Below are positions 42,031 through 51,174 of a stretch of 64,000 nucleotides of DNA, piece after piece. Source of the DNA: FEB-10 sp963710645 (GTDB lineage: Bacteria > Acidobacteriota > Thermoanaerobaculia > Thermoanaerobaculales > Sulfomarinibacteraceae); the NCBI GenBank assembly GCA_963710645.1, contig CAVQBD010000001.1, positions 1 through 64,000 of the forward strand, read 5' to 3'. The notes under the pieces were generated by a model that had not been told where the DNA came from, did not search any database, and worked only from the letters and a program-made list of their open reading frames with translations. Position 1 is the first letter of the stretch. Each line of letters opens with the position of its first letter. The translations under genes were made by a program, and so were the position numbers.

Positions 42031-42088
42031 CGTCGCGATTCGCACACTCCGGAATTCACCACGACGTTCCAAAAAAGGGGGGAACGAA

Positions 42089-43507
42089 ATGTCCGAGTCC
42101 ATCAGCTTCTTCGATCAGGTTCTGCGGAACTTCGACAAGGCGGCGGCCTACACCGACCACCCCGAAGGGATCCTCAACCAGATCAAACAGGTCAACAGCA
42201 TTATCCACTTCACCTTTCCCATCAAACGGGACGATGGATCGGTGGAGGTGGTCCACGGATGGCGCGCTGAACACAGCCAACACAAACTGCCAACCAAGGG
42301 AGGGCTGCGGTACGCCATGACCGTCAACCAGGACGAAGTCATGGCGCTCGCATCCCTGATGACCTACAAGTGCGCCATCGTCAATGTCCCCTTTGGCGGT
42401 GCCAAGGGCGGCATCAGGATTTCGGCCCACGACTACTCGGAGGGTGAGTTGGAACGAATCACCCGTCGATTCACCTTCGAGTTGTTCAAGAAGAACTTCA
42501 TCGGTCCCGCCATCGATGTCCCGGCGCCGGACTTTGCCACCGGACCCAGGGAGATGGCCTGGATTGCCGACACCTATTCCACCCTTGCGCCGGAGGACAT
42601 CAATGCTCTGGGGTGTGTGACCGCCAAGCCGGTGTCTGAGGGCGGCATCGAGGGCAGGGTGGAGGCGACGGGACGGGGGGTGTACCTCGGTCTCCGCGAG
42701 GTGTGCAGCATCGGCGAAGACATGAAGGCCATCGGTCTGTCGTCCGGGCTCGAGGGCAAGCGGGTGGTGGTCCAGGGCCTCGGGAACGTGGGCTACCACG
42801 CAGCGAAATTCCTCCAGGAGGATGGAGGCGCCATCATCGTCGGCGCGGTTGAGTACGAGGGAGCCATATCGAAGGCCGAGGGCATCGACGTCGAGGCATT
42901 GATGGCTCACCGCAGGGAGACAGGCTCCATCCTCGGCTTCGAAGGGGCGACGGATCTTCCCAGCCGTGAGCTCGGTCTCGAGCTCGACTGCGACATCCTG
43001 ATTCCCGCGGCTCTGGAGAACGCCATCCACGATGACAACGCCCCGCGAATCAAGGCAAGGATCGTGGCCGAGGCTGCCAACGGTCCCACCACATCGGCTG
43101 CCAGTGACCACCTGTTCGAACGCGGAGTCCTGGTTCTGCCAGACGCCTTCATCAATGCCGGTGGAGTGACCGTGTCCTATTTCGAGTGGCTCAAAAACCT
43201 CGAGCACGTGCGCTTCGGCCGAATGGAAAAGCGATTTGATGAGCAGTCCGCCCGGCAGATTCTGGCGGCCGTCGAGAACGCCACCGGCAGAGTGTTTTCG
43301 GACAACGAAACCGCGCAGTTCGCCCGGGGTGCGGATGAGATCGACCTGGTGAACTCTGGGCTCGAGGAAACCATGATCGAGGCCTACCACGAAATTCGGG
43401 AGATCCAGAAACACGGCGACGGCGCCTATGACCTGCGATCGGCGTCCATGATCGCCGCGGTGGATAAGATCGCTCTCTCCTACAAGGATCGGGGGATCTT
43501 TCCGTAG
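42089..43507 (+). CDS. Glu/Leu/Phe/Val dehydrogenase (glutamate dehydrogenase type)
   Basis: A 472-residue NAD(P)-dependent amino acid dehydrogenase. The dimerisation/substrate domain has LPTKGGLRYAMTVNQDEVMA, the catalytic lysine region MTYKCAIVNVPFGGAKGGIR and PAPDFATGPREMAWIADTY. The Rossmann domain has VVVQGLGNVGYHAAKFL. It oxidatively deaminates glutamate or the reverse; substrate preference cannot be fixed. The start is the ATG after GGGGGGAACGAA. Confidence 0.93.
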   Translation: MSESISFFDQVLRNFDKAAAYTDHPEGILNQIKQVNSIIHFTFPIKRDDGSVEVVHGWRAEHSQHKLPTKGGLRYAMTVNQDEVMALASLMTYKCAIVNVPFGGAKGGIRISAHDYSEGELERITRRFTFELFKKNFIGPAIDVPAPDFATGPREMAWIADTYSTLAPEDINALGCVTAKPVSEGGIEGRVEATGRGVYLGLREVCSIGEDMKAIGLSSGLEGKRVVVQGLGNVGYHAAKFLQEDGGAIIVGAVEYEGAISKAEGIDVEALMAHRRETGSILGFEGATDLPSRELGLELDCDILIPAALENAIHDDNAPRIKARIVAEAANGPTTSAASDHLFERGVLVLPDAFINAGGVTVSYFEWLKNLEHVRFGRMEKRFDEQSARQILAAVENATGRVFSDNETAQFARGADEIDLVNSGLEETMIEAYHEIREIQKHGDGAYDLRSASMIAAVDKIALSYKDRGIFP

Positions 43508-43514
43508 ACAAAAC

Positions 43515-43545
43515 GGGCGAGCGGCCTCGCGGTCGCTCGCCCTTT
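43515..43545 (+). terminator. Hairpin between convergent genes
   Basis: GGGCGAGCG pairs perfectly with CGCTCGCCC around GCCTCGCGGT, followed by TTT. The T-run is short, so termination strength is uncertain; it could serve both converging genes. Confidence 0.6.
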
Positions 43546-43567
43546 GAATTCAGCGTGACGGTGCGCG

Positions 43568-44593
43568 CTATTGTCCGGCGGCAGGCGGCGCCGCTGTCTC
43601 CTCGACCCGTTTTCCGTTTTCGTCGTAGAACTCGATGTCGGCCTTTTCCGCAAGAGTCTTGATCAACGCCGCGGTGGTCTCGGCGGTCTGTTGGTTGATG
43701 AGATTCTGCCGGATGCGGTCCTGGGACTCGGCCAGGGGCACAGTCCCTGCCTCGCGGGTTTCCTCGACCTTGATGACGTGGTAGCCGAATTGGGTCTTCA
43801 CCACCGGGGAGATATCGCCTGGGGAGAGCGCGAAGGCGACGTCGGCGAAGGCCGGAACCATGCGCCCCTTCTCGAAAAAGCCCAGATCACCACCACTGGG
43901 ACCGCTGGGCCCTTCGGAGAGCTCCTTCGCGAGCTCGGCAAAATCCTCACCGGCAACCGCGCGTTGGCGTGCCGCCTCTGCCTTGGCCTTGGCCGCGGCG
44001 TCGGTCTGAGCATCGGCATTTTCGTCGACGGTGAACAGAATGTGGCTCGCCCGAACTTGATCCTCGGTGGTGAAATATTGCGGGTTCTCGGTATAGAAAG
44101 CTGCGATTTCCTCGTCAGTCACTTCGACCGTTGGCCGAATCTGCTGTTCGATGAAGACGCGCCCGAGTTCCATTTCGCGGAAAATTTCCTCCAGCTCGTC
44201 AAGGCTGGTGCCGGCAGCCGCCATCGTCTTCGCCAGATTCTCCCGGCCGCCCACCTGCTGTTCGGTGAGCTGCATCATCTGCTCGATCCTGGCTTCGTCC
44301 GGCTTGAGACCGAACCGCGTGGCTTCTTGGGCCAGGAGTTTCTGCTCGACGATCCGTTGGCTTGCGACCTCGAAAATCTGCTCCTGGGTCGCCTGTTGTC
44401 CCTGGCTGGCAAGGTATCCCTGGATGTTCTGCATCATGAGGCTGATTTCGGCGGCGTACACCGGATCGCCGTTGACCTTCATGACCAGGGGGTTCGTCGG
44501 AGCAGCGGTCTGGGGACTGGTTGTCTGCGCGGCAACCGATCCGGCCGCCGTGAGGATCGTGACGACGAGTGCCAATGTCGTAAATGACTTCAT
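43568..44593 (-). CDS. Parvulin-type peptidyl-prolyl isomerase (SurA/PrsA-like), exported
   Basis: A 341-residue protein with a signal peptide (LALVVTILTAAGSVAAQ), an N-terminal SurA-like helical chaperone domain (QQATQEQIFEVASQRIVEQK) and one parvulin domain (VRASHILFTVDENADAQ, GEDFAELAKELSEGPSG, GGDLGFFEKGRMVPAF, GYHVIKVEE). It assists folding of exported or outer membrane proteins. It is downstream of the M14 peptidase gene on the same strand. Confidence 0.92.
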   Translation of the reverse strand: MKSFTTLALVVTILTAAGSVAAQTTSPQTAAPTNPLVMKVNGDPVYAAEISLMMQNIQGYLASQGQQATQEQIFEVASQRIVEQKLLAQEATRFGLKPDEARIEQMMQLTEQQVGGRENLAKTMAAAGTSLDELEEIFREMELGRVFIEQQIRPTVEVTDEEIAAFYTENPQYFTTEDQVRASHILFTVDENADAQTDAAAKAKAEAARQRAVAGEDFAELAKELSEGPSGPSGGDLGFFEKGRMVPAFADVAFALSPGDISPVVKTQFGYHVIKVEETREAGTVPLAESQDRIRQNLINQQTAETTAALIKTLAEKADIEFYDENGKRVEETAAPPAAGQ

Positions 44594-44701
44594 TTCTGGT
44601 CTCCGTTCCTGCGGGCTGAACCCGCGTCAGACGGTGGAGCATACCATGTGGATCAACGGGTATCGGACCTCGGCCGGTGGGTTGGTTGGCCGTGGATCGA
44701 C

Positions 44702-46498
44702 TCACTGCTCTCCAATCGGCGACAATGCGGGAATTTTCATGACGCGGAAGATGGGCAACAGCCCCACTTCCTCGTCCCAGTAGGGAGTCCGGCGGTACCA
44801 CCACAGGTATCGAGCCGTGAGATCCGCGGCAAGAGTCTCGTCCTCGAGGGCCTCTTCCCATTGCAGGCGGATCGCGTCGTCGGACAGCATCTCGTCGGCG
44901 AGTTCCGCGAGTTTCTGGGGTCCGATGTACTCCTTGCGTTCGAAAACCGTGCTCAACATGCCCCAGCGGAGCATGGAGTCGGGCGCTTCGGGTTCGAAGA
45001 GTTGAACCGCGACCTCGAAGTCGGGTTGATTGGCGGGAACCCACACCGCGCCGGCAGGGACTTCCCTCTTCTCGGTCTGTCGACTGATCGCGAAGTCGCT
45101 GATCATGGTGGTGCCCTGATACGCCGTGCTGTCGAACACCGGATTCGAGACCCGTGTGGTTTCCACGTCCAATTTCAGGGCGTCCGGAAGCCGGCGAGCG
45201 ACCAGGCCGTGATCGGTGATGAGACGTTCGATCTGGGGCCAGCCGGGCAGAACAAAGTAGCCACGGGGCCGCGGCAACACCACATCGGGCACTTGACCGT
45301 GGTACCAGGGGACGCTGATCTCCTCGTAGGATCCTTCGTCGAAGATCAGGTGGGGAGCGCCGGTCACGACCGACTCATTCACCGTCCAACGGGCGGCGGG
45401 CCAGGTGACCATTTCAAAGGTGTCGGAGGGTCGCCACCGCAACACGATGTGGGAGGGCTCGGCGTCTGGTCCACCGCGGCGGACGGTGATGGCCTCGGAC
45501 TCGACCACCGCTTCGACCAGCGGGTTCGGTTCGTTGTCCACCGTCTGGATGAGGGCCACCATGAAGTCGCGATTGGCTTGGACGCGGTCCCGAAAGGGCT
45601 TGTGGGCGTGCATCTCGATCAGAATCGACGGCCGGTTGCGAAGCGGAAAATAGTCGGTGGAGAGGCGGGGACTGGTCCACAACCAGCTCAATCCCTTTTT
45701 GGGATCGGTGGCAACTTTGAGGTCCACATAGGGTCCGTTGGGATGACCGGCGCGATCGGTGGCCTCGAGAACCACGGGAAGCGTGGTCCCAAGCCAGCGG
45801 TCCAGTGGTGCTGCGAGGGTTGGCGCCTCGGCCACCATCCAGGTGAGCACCCAGCCGTGATCGGAGCCGTTGGTCACGTGGTTGTCCACGTGGAGGTGTG
45901 GCCGCCAGCGGTTGACGACGTCCAACAGCCCGCGCATTTCCACCGTCACCGCCCGCAGGTGGTCGCGATTCAGATTGATGCCGTTGGCCGTTGTCCGAAA
46001 GCCCATGCCCTCCACCGGCCCATTCTGGTTTGCCCGGTTGTGGATGGACACCCGTTCGTGACCGTCGGCGTTGAAGATTGGGGCGAAGAGAACGATTGTG
46101 TGCTCGGGAATCGGCAGTCGTCCGGTGGCCATATCGCGGAGGATCAACAACGAGGCGTCCTTGCCGTCCACCTCGCCGGCGTGGATGCAGCTCTGCAGCA
46201 GCAGGATCGGCTTGCCGGTAGCGGTGGCTGCTTCCGGGGTAAAGGCCCCGTCCGATGAAACGATGACCAGGGGTAACAACCGCCCGGCGCCCGACCGGCC
46301 GAAGAAGCCGAGGTGGATGCCGGCCGAAGCGGCGTCGACACGGCGCAGGAATTCTATGGTCTCGTCATAGCTCGATGTCGCCGTGTAGTCGGAGGTCTCG
46401 GCAACGGTCTGCCAGGACTCCGGCACGTCGTTGGCGCCAGCGTCGGCAGCCAGGAAAATCGAGAGCAGAACCGTCACGACGAGACGATGCGTGATCAT
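44702..46498 (-). CDS. Exported M14-family zinc carboxypeptidase
   Basis: A 598-residue protein with a signal peptide (residues 1-22). The M14 metal site is visible as QSCIHAGEVDGKDA (H-x2-E) and HLHVDNHVTNG (third His), with ADGHERVSIHNRANQN and NGINLNRD as substrate-binding segments. A catalytic Glu may lie in PSILIEMHAHKPF. A C-terminal about 250-residue region is unassigned. It would trim C-terminal residues from peptides outside the cytoplasm. A TAAAGT box ends 6 nt before the ATG, again without a ribosome site. Confidence 0.88.
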   Translation of the reverse strand: MITHRLVVTVLLSIFLAADAGANDVPESWQTVAETSDYTATSSYDETIEFLRRVDAASAGIHLGFFGRSGAGRLLPLVIVSSDGAFTPEAATATGKPILLLQSCIHAGEVDGKDASLLILRDMATGRLPIPEHTIVLFAPIFNADGHERVSIHNRANQNGPVEGMGFRTTANGINLNRDHLRAVTVEMRGLLDVVNRWRPHLHVDNHVTNGSDHGWVLTWMVAEAPTLAAPLDRWLGTTLPVVLEATDRAGHPNGPYVDLKVATDPKKGLSWLWTSPRLSTDYFPLRNRPSILIEMHAHKPFRDRVQANRDFMVALIQTVDNEPNPLVEAVVESEAITVRRGGPDAEPSHIVLRWRPSDTFEMVTWPAARWTVNESVVTGAPHLIFDEGSYEEISVPWYHGQVPDVVLPRPRGYFVLPGWPQIERLITDHGLVARRLPDALKLDVETTRVSNPVFDSTAYQGTTMISDFAISRQTEKREVPAGAVWVPANQPDFEVAVQLFEPEAPDSMLRWGMLSTVFERKEYIGPQKLAELADEMLSDDAIRLQWEEALEDETLAADLTARYLWWYRRTPYWDEEVGLLPIFRVMKIPALSPIGEQ

Positions 46499-46504
46499 GA
46501 GGGT

Positions 46505-46510
46505 ACTTTA
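46505..46510 (-). promoter_or_regulatory. Possible -10 box (TAAAGT), leaderless M14 start
   Basis: On the minus strand TAAAGT ends 6 nt before the ATG; no Shine-Dalgarno sequence. Only a moderate match to a -10 box. Confidence 0.35.
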
Positions 46511-46545
46511 GCTGAGCAGTGAGCCGCCGACCAACCACCCGGTCA

Positions 46546-46598
46546 AGAGTCGAAAGTCGAAAGTTGAAAGTCCCCGCCCACCCGGAGTGCCCTTTTTG
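46546..46598 (+). repeat. GTCGAAA tract and CCCGCCCACCCGG linker
   Basis: GTCGAAAGTCGAAAGTTGAA followed by CCCGCCCACCCGG, the same composite seen at 61.7 kb. Confidence 0.7.
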
Positions 46599-46709
46599 TC
46601 ATTCTGAGCGAGGCCTACCGGGCCGAGTCGAAGAATCTGGGCGGGCGGGGGCCGCCCATCGTTCACCCCCACCCAGATCCTTCGACTCGCTGCGCTCGCT
46701 CAGGATGAC
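46599..46709. repeat. Long imperfect inverted repeat
   Basis: GTCATTCTGAGCGAGGCC through GAGTCGAAGAATCTGGG pairs with CCCAGATCCTTCGACTCG through GCTCAGGATGAC. Arms are about 40 nt and the loop is GC-rich. One half of the same sequence is present alone near 3765. A partial 5' end module (GGGCGCGATGGGCGG) follows at about 46750. Confidence 0.7.
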
Positions 46710-46801
46710 AACCGTTGGTTCGCGGGGATTCCCCGGCAGCCGAAAGGGCGCGATGGGCGGTCAGACAACTCGTGGGCCACACCCAAAAGGCGGGTGGTGG
46801 A

Positions 46802-48037
46802 CTACAAGTGGGTGGCCTCGGGGCTTTCCATCATCTTCAGAGCCTCCGGCCTCGGCGCACCCGCCTCCACGTTCCAGTAGGGGGACAGCCGCCTCAGATT
46901 CTCGACGATCGTCGGGAAGACCTCGATGACCCGATCCACCTCGTCCGCGGTGTTGTACCGGCTCAGGCTGAATCTCACAGATCCGTGGATCGCGGTGAAG
47001 GGAACCTGCATGGCCCGCAAGACGTGGGAGGGTTCAAGTGACCCGGAGGTGCAGGCGGATCCCGACGAAGCGCACATGCCGTGGTTCGAGAGCTGGTAGA
47101 GGATTCCCTCGCCCTCGATGAAGTGGCAGGCCACGTTGAGGGTGTTGCTGAGCCGGGGTGCGCCATGCCCGTTGACCTGAAGATAGGGAATGCGGTGGGT
47201 GAGTTCTTTTTCGAGTCGGTCCCGCATGGCCTCGATGCGCTCCTCGTCCCGGTCGTGATGCTCGACCATCAGTGTGAGGGCCTCGGCGAGACCGACGATG
47301 AAGGCCACGTTCTCGGTTCCGGCGCGGCGCCCGTCCTCCTGGTGGCCTCCAATGAGGTAGGGTCGGCACGGCGTGCCTCGACGGATATAGAGGGCGCCGA
47401 TGCCCTTGGGGGCGTGAAATTTGTGGCCCGAGAACGAGAGCAGGTCCACGTGCTGGAAGTTGCCTCGTACGTCGATGGGCAGCTTGCCCACGGTCTGGGT
47501 GGCGTCGGTGTGAAATACGATGCTCGGATCGGTCTCCTTGGTGATACGGGACAGTTCTTCCACCGGGAAGATGACGCCGGTTTCGTTGTTGGCGTGCATC
47601 ACCGAAACCAGCAGGGTGTCGGGCCTGAGAACCCGTACGAACTCGGTGATATTTAATTGGCCGGACGAGTCCACCGACAGGAAATCCACGTCGAAACCTC
47701 GTCGTTCCAGATCTTTGGCAACGCTGAAGATGGCGGGGTGCTCCACCGCGGTAGTGATGACATGGCGTCGCTCGGGGTTGGCGGCGATGGTGCCGAAGAT
47801 CGCGGAGTTATTGCTTTCGGTGGCGCACGAGGTGAACAGGATTTCCTGCGGTCGTGCGTTGCCGAGAAGGGCGGCGATCGTCTTTCGGGCCGCAGCGATT
47901 GCATCGGCGGGCACCGATGCCGGCTCGTACATCGAGCTGGGGTTGAAATACTCCGCGGTTAGAAAGGGCGTTATCGCCTCGAGAACCTCCGGAGCGACCC
48001 GGGTGGTTGCGTTGTTGTCCATGTAGATGATGTCCAC
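46802..48037 (-). CDS. nifS: Cysteine desulfurase NifS
   Basis: A 411-residue PLP enzyme that takes sulfur from cysteine for Fe-S clusters. It begins VDIIYMDNNATTRVAPEV; the PLP lysine is in LLSFSGHKFHAPKGIGALY, with ATESNNSA and HTDATQTVGKLP. The active-site Cys loop is ASSGSACTSGSLEPSHVL. GTG start with GGAGGA upstream. It follows nifU on the same strand after a 204-bp gap occupied by heptamer tracts, so the pair is a probable assembly unit. Confidence 0.95.
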   Translation of the reverse strand: MDIIYMDNNATTRVAPEVLEAITPFLTAEYFNPSSMYEPASVPADAIAAARKTIAALLGNARPQEILFTSCATESNNSAIFGTIAANPERRHVITTAVEHPAIFSVAKDLERRGFDVDFLSVDSSGQLNITEFVRVLRPDTLLVSVMHANNETGVIFPVEELSRITKETDPSIVFHTDATQTVGKLPIDVRGNFQHVDLLSFSGHKFHAPKGIGALYIRRGTPCRPYLIGGHQEDGRRAGTENVAFIVGLAEALTLMVEHHDRDEERIEAMRDRLEKELTHRIPYLQVNGHGAPRLSNTLNVACHFIEGEGILYQLSNHGMCASSGSACTSGSLEPSHVLRAMQVPFTAIHGSVRFSLSRYNTADEVDRVIEVFPTIVENLRRLSPYWNVEAGAPRPEALKMMESPEATHL

Positions 48038-48089
48038 GGGCGTTTCTCCTCCGCAACGCATATCCTACATCCACCCGCCCGCCCACCCA

Positions 48090-48235
48090 GTCCGCAGTCG
48101 AAAGTCGAAAGTCGAAAGTCGAGAGACCACCCGGCCTCGTGTTACCCGATCACAGATGCAAGACGCGAGATTCATCCGCTCGCCCGGGACGACCGGAGAC
48201 TCGAATTTCGAATTTCGACTTTCGACTTTTGCGTG
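48090..48235 (+). repeat. GTCGAAA and TTCGACTTT tracts between nifU and nifS
   Basis: Four tandem CGAAAGT units at 48096-48122 and an inverted partner (TTTCGAATTTCGACTTTCGA) at about 48200-48230, with CCCGCCCGCCCACCC and CCGGCC linkers. The two tracts are complementary and could form a large stem in nifU-nifS mRNA. Confidence 0.75.
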
Positions 48236-48241
48236 TGGGGA

Positions 48242-49201
48242 TCAGACCGCCACCACCCGAATCCGTTCGTCCACCTGATCCTTCAGCGCCTGCTCCACCA
48301 GCATCTTGATGGTCGCACCGCTGGACATGCAATCCGAGCAAGCCCCGGTGAGTCGGCAGTAGACCACGGTGTCCTTGATGTCCACCACTTCGAGATCGCC
48401 GCCGTCCTTCTGGAGATGGGGTCGCGCGGACTCGTCGATCACCCGCTCGACCTCTTTGGCGAATTTGTAGGGCGACATGCCCGGTGAAGGAGGCTTGCCG
48501 TGGGTCCCGGCGGTGGGCAGGATGGGGAGTTCCTTGAAGGTGGTCGGTGGTTTTCCCCAAACCTGGTTGAGCAGGTCCTGCAGGCCGCCCGGCGTGTGGT
48601 GGCACGACATGCAGGCGCCCCCGGCCTTGATGGCATCGGAGATGTCGGGAATGGTCTTGAGTTCGAGTTCTTCGATCTTGCGCAGCAGGTAGGGCTCGGT
48701 CAGACCGAAGCAGGTGCAGACCAGCCGGCCTTCTTCCTGCTCGTCGTGGCGAATGTCGATGCCCAGCTCGGAGAGGTTCACGCCGCGCCGCTGCGCCCAG
48801 TTGAAAATCGCGGCTTCCAGCGCCTCGGCGCCCATCACCGAGCAGTGGATCTTCTGTCTGGGCAGACCATCCAGGTACTTGACGATATCGTCATTTGAGA
48901 TCTCGAGAGCCTGGATCGGTGTGAATTGGCCCTCCTCGATGATGGCGCACAACGCCTCCGAGGCGGCGATGGCAGAAGTGCAGCCGAAGGTCAGATACCG
49001 CGCCTCTGTGATGACATCCTTGGTGGGGTCCTCGGGATCGCGCTCGACGCGGAAGGTGAACCGCAAGGCGTCGCCGCAGGCGATGGAACCGTGCTCGCCC
49101 AGCCCGTCGGGGTTTTCGATCTCACCCAAGTGACTTCCGGGTCCGCCCTGGACCGCATTCATGAAGAGGTCGGTTGTCTTTTGTGAGTAGTTCCAGGTCA
49201 T
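48242..49201 (-). CDS. nifU: NifU iron-sulfur cluster scaffold
   Basis: A 319-residue three-part protein. The IscU-like N-terminal domain has IACGDALRF, LTFGCTSAIAASEAL and KIHCSVMGAEAL. A central BFD-like [2Fe-2S] domain has LVCTCFGLTEPYLLRK and GGACMSCHHTPGG. The C-terminal Nfu domain has GACSDCMSSGATIKM. Full NifU architecture. It assembles clusters with NifS. No nitrogenase gene is in the window, so general Fe-S assembly is the likely role. The ATG at 49201 has GAGGGG upstream. Confidence 0.95.
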   Translation of the reverse strand: MTWNYSQKTTDLFMNAVQGGPGSHLGEIENPDGLGEHGSIACGDALRFTFRVERDPEDPTKDVITEARYLTFGCTSAIAASEALCAIIEEGQFTPIQALEISNDDIVKYLDGLPRQKIHCSVMGAEALEAAIFNWAQRRGVNLSELGIDIRHDEQEEGRLVCTCFGLTEPYLLRKIEELELKTIPDISDAIKAGGACMSCHHTPGGLQDLLNQVWGKPPTTFKELPILPTAGTHGKPPSPGMSPYKFAKEVERVIDESARPHLQKDGGDLEVVDIKDTVVYCRLTGACSDCMSSGATIKMLVEQALKDQVDERIRVVAV

Positions 49202-49440
49202 GCCACCCCTCCCATACGGGGAATGCATGATACCCGATCCAAGCAAGCAGGCGCGCTCCGGCCATCAATGGTATCTGGGCGATGTGGTGATCGATGGTTG
49301 ATTGCGCGCATCAGACGCGCGCCTACGGACCAACGATTGGCGATGGTCAGGGGCTGCGCCGCAATTTCGCTCCGGATGACAGCGGGGCGCACACGTCAGA
49401 TTCACAACCTGGGCCGGGTGGGCGGGGGGATGCCATGCGC

Positions 49441-49446
49441 TACACT
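49441..49446 (+). promoter_or_regulatory. -10 box (TACACT), leaderless ggt start
   Basis: TACACT lies inside the first codons of the longest open frame, with its last base 6 nt before the ATG at 49453. This argues that 49453 is the true start. Confidence 0.5.
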
Positions 49447-49452
49447 CTGATG

Positions 49453-51159
49453 ATGCGGTTGCGCTGGGTGTCGATCTGCGCGTCGATCATTGGGTTGACC
49501 GTGCCGCCGGTTGCGGTGGACGCGGCCAGCCGCGCGGCTGTGCGCGGCACCGGCGGCGCAGTGTCGAGCGCCGAGGCCGACGCCACCAAGGCTGGGATCG
49601 AGGTCTTGCGGGCCGGCGGGAACGCTGCCGATGCCGCGGTGGCCACGGCCCTGGCGCTGGCGGTGGTGCATCCACAGGCCGGCAATCTCGGCGGTGGCGG
49701 ATTCGCGGTCATCCGTTTCGGCGACGAAGTCACGACCCTGGATTTTCGCGAAATCGCCCCTCGGGCGGCGAGCCGGGACATGTTCCTCGGTGACGATGGC
49801 GCACCGATGCGGTCAGCCTCGTGGATCGGCCCGCTCGGCGCCGGCGTGCCGGGGTCCCCCATGGGTCTTCATGATCTCCACCACAGATTCGGCAAGCTGC
49901 CGTGGTCCGCGGTTGTGGAACCGGCCATCCGGCTGGCGGCCGGTGGTTTCAAGGTGTCCAACCGGCTTGCCGAGGACATCGCGGAGGAAGAGGAGCTATT
50001 GGCCCGTTTTCCGCCAACCGCCAAGGTGTGGCTCGCCGGCGGCGGACCGCCAGCTCCGGGAACCGTCATCGCGCTGCCCGAACTGGCCGCCACCCTCAGG
50101 GAGTACTCCCGAGATGGTCCGGACGCTTTCGTTCGGGGTCCGGTTGCTGCGGCGATTCTGAAAGCGTCGCGCACCTACGGGGGTGTGCTGACTGCTGAGG
50201 ATCTCGCCGGATATGAAACTGTGTGGCGTCCCCCGGTCATGGTGGAAGCCTACGGGTGGCAGATGGCGTCAATGCCGCTGCCGTCATCGGGCGGGATCAT
50301 CCTCGGTCAGACCTTTGGGATCCTCGAGCGCGTGGGGTGGGCGGGATTTTCCCGATTCGGAGCCGATCGATTCCACCTGCTGGCCGAGGCCTGGCGCAGG
50401 GCCTTTGCCGATCGATTCTTGCTTGGTGATCCGGCGACTTCGCAGGCCACCGAGGACCAGCTGCTCGCTGCGGACTGGCTGGATACCCGCGCGGGCCAGA
50501 TCCGGCTCGGTCGGGCCACGCCGTCGAAGAAGGTCCGGCCGCGGGGTGGGTACGCAACTCCGCAGCCCACCGAGACGACACACCTTTCGGTGGTGGACGG
50601 TCAAGGCAATGCGGTAAGCCTAACCACCACCCTCAACGGGTGGTTCGGCTGTGGCCTCCTGGTGGAGGGAGCGGGGTTCCTCTTGAACAACGAGATGGAC
50701 GACTTCGCGACGGCTCCAGGCCGGCCAAACGCCTATGGCCTGGTGCAGGGGGAGGCCAACGCGGTGGGTCCTGGCAAGAGAATGCTCTCCTCCATGAGCC
50801 CCACCGTGGCCTGGCGGGATGGCGAGGTGTTGGTGCTCGGGTCGCCCGGCGGACCGAGAATCCCGACCGCCGCTGCCCAGGTCTTCCTCAACATCGCCGT
50901 GGACTCTGATGAGTTGCAGACGGCTGTGAACCGTCCACGTATTCACCATCAGTGGCTGCCCGACGCCATTTTTGTCGAGGGCGACACGCTGTCTCCCGAG
51001 ACCAGGGAGGCCCTGGAGGCACGGGGTCACGAGATCCGTGACATGGAGTCCATCGGCAAGGTCAACGCCGTTCGACGGCGCGGCGACGGCACCGTGACCG
51101 CGGCCGCGGATCCAAGGGGTCCCGGGACGGCCGGGGTCCAGAACCCTGCGCCGGGATAG
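49453..51159 (+). CDS. ggt: Gamma-glutamyltransferase
   Basis: A 568-residue Ntn hydrolase precursor with a signal peptide (RWVSICASIIGLTVPPVAVD). The large subunit has GGNAADAAVATALALAVVHP, GNLGGGGFAVIRF and GPLGAGVPGSPMGL. Autocleavage and catalysis use the Thr of PTETTHLSVVDGQGNAVSLT. The small subunit has NNEMDDFATAPG, MLSSMSPTVAW and LGSPGGPRIPTA. It hydrolyses glutathione or transfers gamma-glutamyl groups in the periplasm. The ATG at 49435 lies upstream of the predicted transcription start. Confidence 0.93.
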   Translation: MRLRWVSICASIIGLTVPPVAVDAASRAAVRGTGGAVSSAEADATKAGIEVLRAGGNAADAAVATALALAVVHPQAGNLGGGGFAVIRFGDEVTTLDFREIAPRAASRDMFLGDDGAPMRSASWIGPLGAGVPGSPMGLHDLHHRFGKLPWSAVVEPAIRLAAGGFKVSNRLAEDIAEEEELLARFPPTAKVWLAGGGPPAPGTVIALPELAATLREYSRDGPDAFVRGPVAAAILKASRTYGGVLTAEDLAGYETVWRPPVMVEAYGWQMASMPLPSSGGIILGQTFGILERVGWAGFSRFGADRFHLLAEAWRRAFADRFLLGDPATSQATEDQLLAADWLDTRAGQIRLGRATPSKKVRPRGGYATPQPTETTHLSVVDGQGNAVSLTTTLNGWFGCGLLVEGAGFLLNNEMDDFATAPGRPNAYGLVQGEANAVGPGKRMLSSMSPTVAWRDGEVLVLGSPGGPRIPTAAAQVFLNIAVDSDELQTAVNRPRIHHQWLPDAIFVEGDTLSPETREALEARGHEIRDMESIGKVNAVRRRGDGTVTAAADPRGPGTAGVQNPAPG

Positions 51160-51174
51160 GTGGGCGGTGGCGGA

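Noticed and set aside
42056..43414. Long minus-strand open frame (452 aa) over the dehydrogenase
   Set aside because: It lies entirely opposite a well-supported Glu/Leu/Phe/Val dehydrogenase gene and its His/Val-rich composition is that of an antisense shadow.
43515..43545. Strong one-directional terminator
   Set aside because: The stem is perfect but only three Ts follow, so it is listed as a hairpin with uncertain termination strength.
44648..46258. Plus-strand open frame (536 aa) opposite the M14 peptidase gene
   Set aside because: Antisense shadow of a gene with a signal peptide and complete M14 motifs; no ribosome site or family resemblance.
46802..49201. Nitrogen fixation locus suggested by nifU and nifS
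   Set aside because: No nitrogenase, nifB or other nif gene is nearby; NifU/NifS serve general Fe-S assembly in many non-fixing bacteria.
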